Shown here one piece after another: positions 6,035 to 9,789 of a DNA stretch of 9,789 nt (position 1 is the first letter of the stretch; every line of letters starts with the position of its first letter). The stretch comes from Actinomycetes bacterium (GTDB taxonomy: Bacteria; Actinomycetota; Acidimicrobiia; Acidimicrobiales; RAAP-2): contig JAJZSM010000043.1 of assembly GCA_021849765.1 (NCBI GenBank), positions 1 through 9,789 of the forward strand, read 5' to 3'. The position numbers were made by a program, and so were the translations under genes. The notes beneath the pieces are model-generated. The model saw only the letters and a program-made list of their open reading frames with translations. It had not been told where the DNA came from and did not search any database.

Positions 6035-6721
6035 TTGACGGACGTTGACACCGGTACCGCGCCGACGCCGCGCTGGGAGCGACGTTCGCGACTGGTCGAC
6101 GAGGTGGCCGATGAGTTGCGCGCGCGGATTTACGACGGGCAGTACAGCGCGGGAACCGTTATTCACCAAGAGAATCTCTCTGCGGAGCTGGGGATCAGTC
6201 GTACTCCACTGCGAGAGGCGATCCGCATGCTCGAACAAGAGGGGCTGCTCGTCGCTGAACCGGGTCGTGCGGCCCGCGTGGTGTCGGGCAGTCGCAAAAC
6301 CCTGCTCGACGCCTACGAACTTCGTTCCGTGATCGACGGCCTGGCGGCGCGACTGGGGACAAGGGAGATGACCGCGTCCCAGATCGACGAGCTCGAAGCG
6401 GTGGTGGACCAGCAGGTGGCGTCGTTGGAGCCGTGGGTGCCCGCGGAATACACCAAGCTCAACATCAAGTTTCACGAGCTCATCATCCAGTCCACGGGCA
6501 ACCAGTTCCTGATTGCCGAGCTCGTCCTGCTTCGCATGACCGCGCAAATCTTCAACCCTTCGGTTGGGGTTTCCAAATCCGTCGCCGACAACGCGGTCAC
6601 GCAACATCGCGCGATCCTCAACGCGATCAAGGATCGTGACGAGGAACGCGCCGAGACACTCGCGCGCGGTCACATCGGGACCACCATCGCTCGACTCCGC
6701 GAACAGGGAGAACAGGGGTAG
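6035..6721 (+). CDS. GntR-family transcriptional regulator, FCD subfamily
   Basis: A 228-residue regulator. Residues about 16-84 form the GntR winged helix-turn-helix (LSAELGISRTPLREAIRMLEQEGLL, 48-72), and residues about 90-220 form an all-helical FCD ligand-binding domain. The FCD metal site normally has the ligands Asp-x3-His, His, His; here they are Asn143, His147, His191 and His213, so the Asp is replaced by Asn. FCD proteins usually repress catabolic operons and release DNA on binding a carboxylic acid. The start is TTG at 6035, with GGGGGA 4 nt upstream; no ATG or GTG lies in frame before the DNA-binding domain, and the next in-frame GTG (6104) would cut into it. It is divergent from the P1 amidase and 145 bp upstream of the M20 gene, so it probably controls one or both, and perhaps the LeuB-like gene through shared GGATA sites. 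Confidence 0.9.
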   Translation: MTDVDTGTAPTPRWERRSRLVDEVADELRARIYDGQYSAGTVIHQENLSAELGISRTPLREAIRMLEQEGLLVAEPGRAARVVSGSRKTLLDAYELRSVIDGLAARLGTREMTASQIDELEAVVDQQVASLEPWVPAEYTKLNIKFHELIIQSTGNQFLIAELVLLRMTAQIFNPSVGVSKSVADNAVTQHRAILNAIKDRDEERAETLARGHIGTTIARLREQGEQG

Positions 6722-6866
6722 CCGTCGGAGGTGTCGAGGGACTTCGAGGGGTTCGTCGGGCCACGAGCCCGGTCGTCGAAACGAACCTCGTGGCGTCCCT
6801 CGCTATGAGGGTGGTCGCGGCGTGGCCCACGGACCGGCGTTGTGACGTCGTGAAAGGTGAAGGTGT

Positions 6867-8093
6867 ATGACATCCAAAGTCAGTGTCGACGTGAGTCGAG
6901 ACGGTGAGATCCAGGTCGACGTCGCCGAGGCGATCGACTTCGCGGTGGGACTCGTGAAGATCCGCAGCGTCGACGAGCCGGGCGTGAGCGACGAGAGCGA
7001 GGCCACGGCGTTGGTACTCGCCAAGATGCGCGAGTGGGGCTGGAGCCCTCAACTCACCGAGGTCGCTCCGGGAAGGTCGAACATCATCGTCGACGTGCCC
7101 GGGGGCGGTTCGACGGGACCGATCCTCGCCTTCGAGGGTCACCTGGACGTCGTGACCGACGGCGACGTGAGCCAGTGGAGCGTCGACCCCTTCGGCGGCG
7201 CGATTCTCGATGGTCGTCTCTTCGGCCGTGGCGCGGCGGATATGAAGGCCGGCGTCGTCTCGATGCTCTTCGGGGTGCGCGCTCTGCAACTCGCGGGGCC
7301 CTTCCCCGGCACGGTGCGGATACTCGCCCTGGTGGACGAGGAGGGCATGATGCTCGGCGCCAAGCACGCCGTTCGCTCGGGCGCGCTCGAAGGGGTCGCG
7401 GGCGCGATCATCTGCGAGCCCGAGGGTGACGAGGTGTGCTCGGTCTCCAAGGGCGCCGTGCGACTGCGCATCGATCTGGATGGCGTCATGACCCACGGCG
7501 CGATGCCCGACCAGGGCCGTAGTCCGCTGCCCGTGCTCGGACGCGTGCTCGGGGTCCTCGGAGAGATCCAACGGGACCTCCAGGATCGTCACGGGACCCA
7601 CCCACACCTCGGCACGACCTACGTCACGCCCACCGTCGTCGAAGCGGGCACCCCGCCCCAGATGAACACCATCCCCGCGCGAGCGTCGCTGTGGGTGGAC
7701 ATTCGCTCGATTCCCGGTGTCGATCATGACCAACTCATCGAGCGGATCCGCGCCGAGGTCGCGGCTCAGGGCGCGGTCGACGGCGTTGACACCCAGGTCA
7801 GCGTGATCGACAACCGGCCGCCGGTGGACACCTCGGTCGAGGACCCAATTGTCACGTGCCTAGTGTCAGCCCACACGAGAGTGACCGGCACGCCGCCGAG
7901 CTTCGGGGGCGTTCCCGGCACGACCGATGGAACGATCTTCACCCGAGACGCGAACGTGCCCACGGTGGTCTACGGACCCGGTGGGAAGTGGATCGCGCAT
8001 CAGGTGGACGAGTTCGTCGAGGTCGAGGCCATCGGTCGCTACGCCCTCACCTACGCGCTTGCGGCGCGCGAGTTCCTCTCGCGGGGCCAGTAG
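6867..8093 (+). CDS. M20-family zinc metallopeptidase / ArgE-DapE-type deacylase
   Basis: A 408-residue cytoplasmic protein of the M20 (ArgE/DapE/ACY1/CPG2) family, which uses one or two zinc ions to hydrolyse N-acyl amino acids or peptides. Metal-ligand and catalytic motifs are complete: GHLDVV (91-96, His92 and Asp94), RGAADMKAG (121-129, bridging Asp125), VDEEG (156-160, base Glu158 and ligand Glu159), CEPE (183-186, Glu184) and WIAHQVDE (375-382, His378). His210 in MTHGAMPDQG belongs to the dimerisation lid domain (about 195-310). ATG 6867 follows AAAGGTGAAGGTGT. The substrate cannot be named from sequence: ArgE, DapE, carboxypeptidase and N-acyl amino acid amidohydrolases all share these motifs, but the catabolic context makes a biosynthetic ArgE or DapE less likely. 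The 145 bp to the GntR gene holds a short CCCTC-GAGGG repeat (6797-6811) and no clear promoter, so co-transcription with the regulator is possible. Confidence 0.88.
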   Translation: MTSKVSVDVSRDGEIQVDVAEAIDFAVGLVKIRSVDEPGVSDESEATALVLAKMREWGWSPQLTEVAPGRSNIIVDVPGGGSTGPILAFEGHLDVVTDGDVSQWSVDPFGGAILDGRLFGRGAADMKAGVVSMLFGVRALQLAGPFPGTVRILALVDEEGMMLGAKHAVRSGALEGVAGAIICEPEGDEVCSVSKGAVRLRIDLDGVMTHGAMPDQGRSPLPVLGRVLGVLGEIQRDLQDRHGTHPHLGTTYVTPTVVEAGTPPQMNTIPARASLWVDIRSIPGVDHDQLIERIRAEVAAQGAVDGVDTQVSVIDNRPPVDTSVEDPIVTCLVSAHTRVTGTPPSFGGVPGTTDGTIFTRDANVPTVVYGPGGKWIAHQVDEFVEVEAIGRYALTYALAAREFLSRGQ

Positions 8094-8099
8094 TCCACC

Positions 8100-8114
8100 G
8101 ACAGCGTGGCTGTC
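8100..8114 (+). terminator. Hairpin just after the M20 gene, possible terminator
   Basis: GACAGC-gtg-GCTGTC forms a perfect 6-bp stem with a 3-base loop, 6 nt after the TAG stop of the M20 gene. It lacks a U-tract, as many actinobacterial terminators do. With a good promoter immediately downstream, it may separate the M20 transcript from the LeuB-like transcript. Confidence 0.4.
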
Positions 8115-8131
8115 ACTACGGCGACCGCCCG

Positions 8132-8160
8132 TTGAACCCTTTGGCGTCTAGTGGTACTCT
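8132..8160 (+). promoter_or_regulatory. Predicted promoter of the LeuB-like/SDR operon
   Basis: TTGAAC (8132-8137), a 17-bp spacer and TACTCT (8155-8160) form a sigma70-type promoter. Transcription would start near 8167, giving a leader of about 120 nt before the dehydrogenase gene. This is the best-formed plus-strand promoter in the second half of the window. Confidence 0.5.
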
Positions 8161-8169
8161 GGATTCGAA

Positions 8170-8185
8170 ATATTGGATACAGTAT
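8170..8185 (+). promoter_or_regulatory. Candidate operator for the GntR/FCD regulator
   Basis: ATATTGGATACAGTAT is an imperfect palindrome (12 of 16 positions symmetric) lying just downstream of the predicted transcription start, a classical repressor position. Its core ATTGGATACAGT differs at two of twelve positions from ATTGGATCCAAT, which I recall as the operator of the FCD regulator VanR in Caulobacter. Assignment to the GntR protein of this window is inference. Confidence 0.45.
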
Positions 8186-8190
8186 GGCTG

Positions 8191-8220
8191 GGCCTCGCGA
8201 TCAGGATGACATCGCCGGCC
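8191..8220 (+). promoter_or_regulatory. Stem-loop in the leader RNA, directly before a ribosome site
   Basis: GGCC-tc-GCGAT (8191-8201), a 9-base loop (8202-8210) and ATCGC-c-GGCC (8211-8220) form a 9-bp stem with a small 2x1 internal loop. The strong ribosome site AGGGAGG (8221-8227) begins at the very next base. It could modulate access to that site or stabilise the RNA. It matches no riboswitch class I recognise. Confidence 0.45.
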
Positions 8221-8233
8221 AGGGAGGCGGGGC

Positions 8234-8290
8234 ATGACGAGTGCGACGAGACCAACTGGGTGTAACGCACGTTCAACCTGGCCACGATGA
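8234..8290 (+). CDS. Possible 18-residue leader peptide overlapping the LeuB-like start
   Basis: ATG 8234 follows AGGGAGGCGGGG with a 6-nt gap after AGGGAGG, the best Shine-Dalgarno in this part of the window. The ORF encodes MTSATRPTGCNARSTWPR and ends with TGA at 8288-8290, inside the ATGATG that starts the dehydrogenase gene (ATGA overlap). The dehydrogenase has no Shine-Dalgarno of its own, so ribosomes may reach it by termination and re-initiation. The peptide has no run of one amino acid that would mark a classical attenuator, and no known family is recognisable. An alternative is that the strong ribosome site serves the dehydrogenase from an unusually long distance. Confidence 0.4.
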   Translation: MTSATRPTGCNARSTWPR

Positions 8291-9456
8291 TGGCACCGTC
8301 CACGACCTCCACGCATCGCTCGTACTCACTCGCGACCATCGGTGGCGACGGCATCGGCCCCGAGGTCCTTGGTCAGGCGCTGCACTGCATCGATGACGTG
8401 GCCGCGCTCTACGGCTTCGAGGTGAGCACGTCGCCGTTCGATCTGGGCGCTGAGCACTACCTGCGAACGGGCGAGCTCGTGACCGACGAGACCCTCGCGC
8501 AACTGGCCCGCCACGATGCGATCCTCATCGGCGCCGTCGGTGATCAACGCGTCGAGTCGGGTGTACTCGAGCGTGGCCTGATCCTTCGGATCCGCACGGC
8601 GTTCGCCCAATCGGTGAACGTGCGACCGGCCCAGCTCTTTCGCGGGATCGACTCGATCGTCAAGGACATGACACCCGAGCGCTGTGACCTCGTGATCGTG
8701 CGCGAGAACACGGAGGGCCTCTACGCCAGTGGGGGCTTCGTCTCCCACGAGGGCACGCCGTGGGCGACGGCGATGCAACTCTCGCTTAACACCAAGCCCG
8801 CGATCGCCGCGTGCGTCGAGTTCGCCTTCCAACTCGCCGAGCAGCGCCGACAGCACCTGACGCTCTGTCACAAGACGAACATCCTCATCGAGTCCGGTCG
8901 ACTCTGGAGTGACACGGTCAACGAGATCGGCGAGCGCTACCCCGACGTGCGCCACGACTACGTCCACGCCGACGCATGCTCCGTGCACCTGCTTGAACGA
9001 CCCGAGATCTTTGACGTCATCGTGACCGACAACTTGTTCGGCGACCTGCTGAGCGATCTGGCCGCCGTCATCCAGGGGGGCATGGGGCTCGCCCCGAGCG
9101 CCAACTTGAACCTCACGGGAAACGGTCCGAGCATGTTCGAACCCATCCATGGTTCGGCGCCCGACATCGCCGGAACCGGAGGCGCCAATCCCGCGGGTGC
9201 GATCTTCGCCGCCGCGATGTGTCTCAGCCACCTCGGGGAGCACGAGGCCGCGCGGGCATTGGAGTCGGCGACCATTCAGGTACTTGAAGAACTGCCCGCG
9301 ATGCGCGGGCCGCAGATGGGCTGTACCACCAGTGAGGTCGGCGAGCGCATCCGTCGCGCGATGGCGACGCTGGCCCGTGCGGGTCTCACCACCACGGACG
9401 AGGCACCGCGTGGGACCTTTCGCAGCCGGACGGACCTGAGTGCGGAAAGGGGTTGA
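8287..9456 (+). CDS. LeuB-like isopropylmalate/isocitrate-family dehydrogenase (NAD-dependent, decarboxylating)
   Basis: A 389-residue beta-decarboxylating dehydrogenase, slightly longer than typical LeuB (about 340-365) because of a C-terminal extension after residue 365. The family oxidises and decarboxylates (2R,3S)-3-alkylmalate-type hydroxyacids using NAD(P) and Mg2+. Visible: IGGDGIGPEV (18-27), ERGLILRIR (95-103, the substrate pocket, with the Glu95/Leu98/Ile99 pattern expected for alkyl-substituted substrates), NVRP (111-114), REN (139-141), HKTN (195-198, catalytic Lys196), HADA (227-230, Asp229), FGDLLSD (251-257, metal ligands) and HGSAPDIAG (288-296, whose Asp favours NAD+). It resembles actinobacterial LeuB but has RENTEG where I expect REGTEG. 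Because it sits with a GntR regulator, an amidase and an SDR, it is more likely a catabolic paralogue (alkylmalate, tartrate or malate type) than the leucine enzyme. The start is ATG 8287 or 8290; the SDR gene follows after 5 bp. Confidence 0.85.
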   Translation: MMAPSTTSTHRSYSLATIGGDGIGPEVLGQALHCIDDVAALYGFEVSTSPFDLGAEHYLRTGELVTDETLAQLARHDAILIGAVGDQRVESGVLERGLILRIRTAFAQSVNVRPAQLFRGIDSIVKDMTPERCDLVIVRENTEGLYASGGFVSHEGTPWATAMQLSLNTKPAIAACVEFAFQLAEQRRQHLTLCHKTNILIESGRLWSDTVNEIGERYPDVRHDYVHADACSVHLLERPEIFDVIVTDNLFGDLLSDLAAVIQGGMGLAPSANLNLTGNGPSMFEPIHGSAPDIAGTGGANPAGAIFAAAMCLSHLGEHEAARALESATIQVLEELPAMRGPQMGCTTSEVGERIRRAMATLARAGLTTTDEAPRGTFRSRTDLSAERG

Positions 9457-9461
9457 ATCCC

Positions 9462-9789
9462 ATGGGTGACAGCAAGGAATCGTCGAGGTCTATCTTCGAC
9501 CTCGACGGACGACGGGCGGTGGTGATCGGAGCCGGTGGTGGTATCGGTGCGGTCGTCGCCCGGGGCCTCAGTGACTTCGGCGCGCAGGTCCTCTGCGCCG
9601 ACGTCGACGAGGCGGCGGCGTCGGTCACCGCGGCCGCCATCACCGCAGCGGGCGGCGTTGCGCAGGCGTTGCGCATCGACGTGACCGACCCCGACGACGT
9701 TGCGGGCGTCGCGTCGCGCTTCGATGGCGTGGACGTGGTGGTCCTCACCGCGGCCATGAACGTGCGCAAACGACTCGTGGACCTCTCAC
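9462..9789 (+). CDS. Short-chain dehydrogenase/reductase (SDR), N-terminal part (3' truncated)
   Basis: 109 codons are visible before the window ends. The N-terminal Rossmann fold is clear: GAGGGIG at 23-29 (the SDR glycine motif with Gly in place of the usual first Thr), an acidic residue Asp47 at the end of the second strand, which favours NAD+ over NADP+, and IDVTDPDDV (72-80), whose Asp73 contacts the adenine. The usual NNAG motif reads TAAM (96-99), followed by NVRKRL as in gluconate-5-dehydrogenase-like members. The catalytic Ser-Tyr-Lys residues lie beyond the window. ATG 9462 follows GGAAAGGGG, 5 bp after the LeuB-like stop, so the two genes are co-transcribed. It probably oxidises or reduces a hydroxyl or keto group in the same pathway; the substrate is unknown. 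Confidence 0.85.
   Translation, partial: MGDSKESSRSIFDLDGRRAVVIGAGGGIGAVVARGLSDFGAQVLCADVDEAAASVTAAAITAAGGVAQALRIDVTDPDDVAGVASRFDGVDVVVLTAAMNVRKRLVDLS

Noticed and set aside
5732..6673. 313-codon minus-strand ORF across the GntR gene and the control region
   Set aside because: It is antisense to a clear GntR/FCD gene, has no recognisable family or ribosome site, and its composition is typical of high-GC shadow frames.
6627..7733. 368-codon minus-strand ORF opposite the M20 gene
   Set aside because: Rich in Arg, His, Asp and Gly with no fold motifs; it is the mirror frame of the well-supported M20 metallopeptidase.
6867..8093. Beta-ureidopropionase or N-carbamoyl amidohydrolase (pyrimidine breakdown)
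   Set aside because: These are M20 relatives, but their typical GSHxDTV-type metal motif is not present; the motifs here are of ArgE/DapE type.
8326..9243. 305-codon minus-strand ORF opposite the LeuB-like gene
   Set aside because: Shadow frame of a gene with complete active-site motifs; no ribosome site or family resemblance.

Overview
This is a high-GC window of metabolic genes that looks actinobacterial (Actinomycetota; possibly an Acidimicrobiia-type lineage, a class-level guess from protein style only). The reasons are strong G/C preference at third codon positions, two genes apparently transcribed without a leader, GTG/TTG start use, and an isopropylmalate-dehydrogenase-like protein closest in style to actinobacterial LeuB. 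There are eight protein genes, two of them cut by the window edges, plus one possible leader peptide. I saw no RNA genes, insertion sequences, CRISPR arrays or phage genes.

Layout. 1-320 (+) is the end of a low-molecular-weight protein tyrosine phosphatase. It converges on a two-gene minus-strand operon (3250 down to 373): a CoA-acylating methylmalonate/malonate-semialdehyde dehydrogenase (mmsA type), then a class III omega-aminotransferase. This operon is divergent from a MocR-type regulator (3299-4648, +). A 48-bp gap holds two back-to-back promoters, and both genes look leaderless. The MocR gene converges, 26 bp apart, on a minus-strand P1-family self-cleaving amidase (4675-5745, NylC/DmpA-like). 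A 289-bp control region separates that gene from a plus-strand GntR/FCD regulator with a TTG start (6035-6721). After it come an M20 metallopeptidase/deacylase (6867-8093), a 193-bp regulatory gap, a LeuB-like NAD-dependent 2-hydroxyacid oxidative decarboxylase (8287-9456) and the start of an SDR oxidoreductase (9462 to the window end).

How they may work together (inference). Aminotransferase plus MmsA is the standard pair that turns beta-alanine or 3-aminoisobutyrate into acetyl- or propionyl-CoA, and the PLP-binding MocR protein is the likely sensor. The neighbouring P1 amidase belongs to a superfamily that releases beta- or omega-amino acids from amides, so it could feed this pathway. The second block (GntR/FCD, M20 amidase, LeuB-like, SDR) looks like a separate inducible catabolic route of unknown substrate. 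Sequences containing GGATA occur in the amidase/GntR gap and just downstream of the LeuB-like promoter, which suggests one FCD regulon joining the amidase to the second block.

The least ordinary features are the interlocked leaderless promoters at 3250-3299 and the LeuB-like 5' region. The latter combines a promoter, an operator-like palindrome, a hairpin, and an 18-codon ORF with a strong ribosome site that ends across the dehydrogenase start codon. All protein families here are known; I found no clear evidence for a wholly new system.
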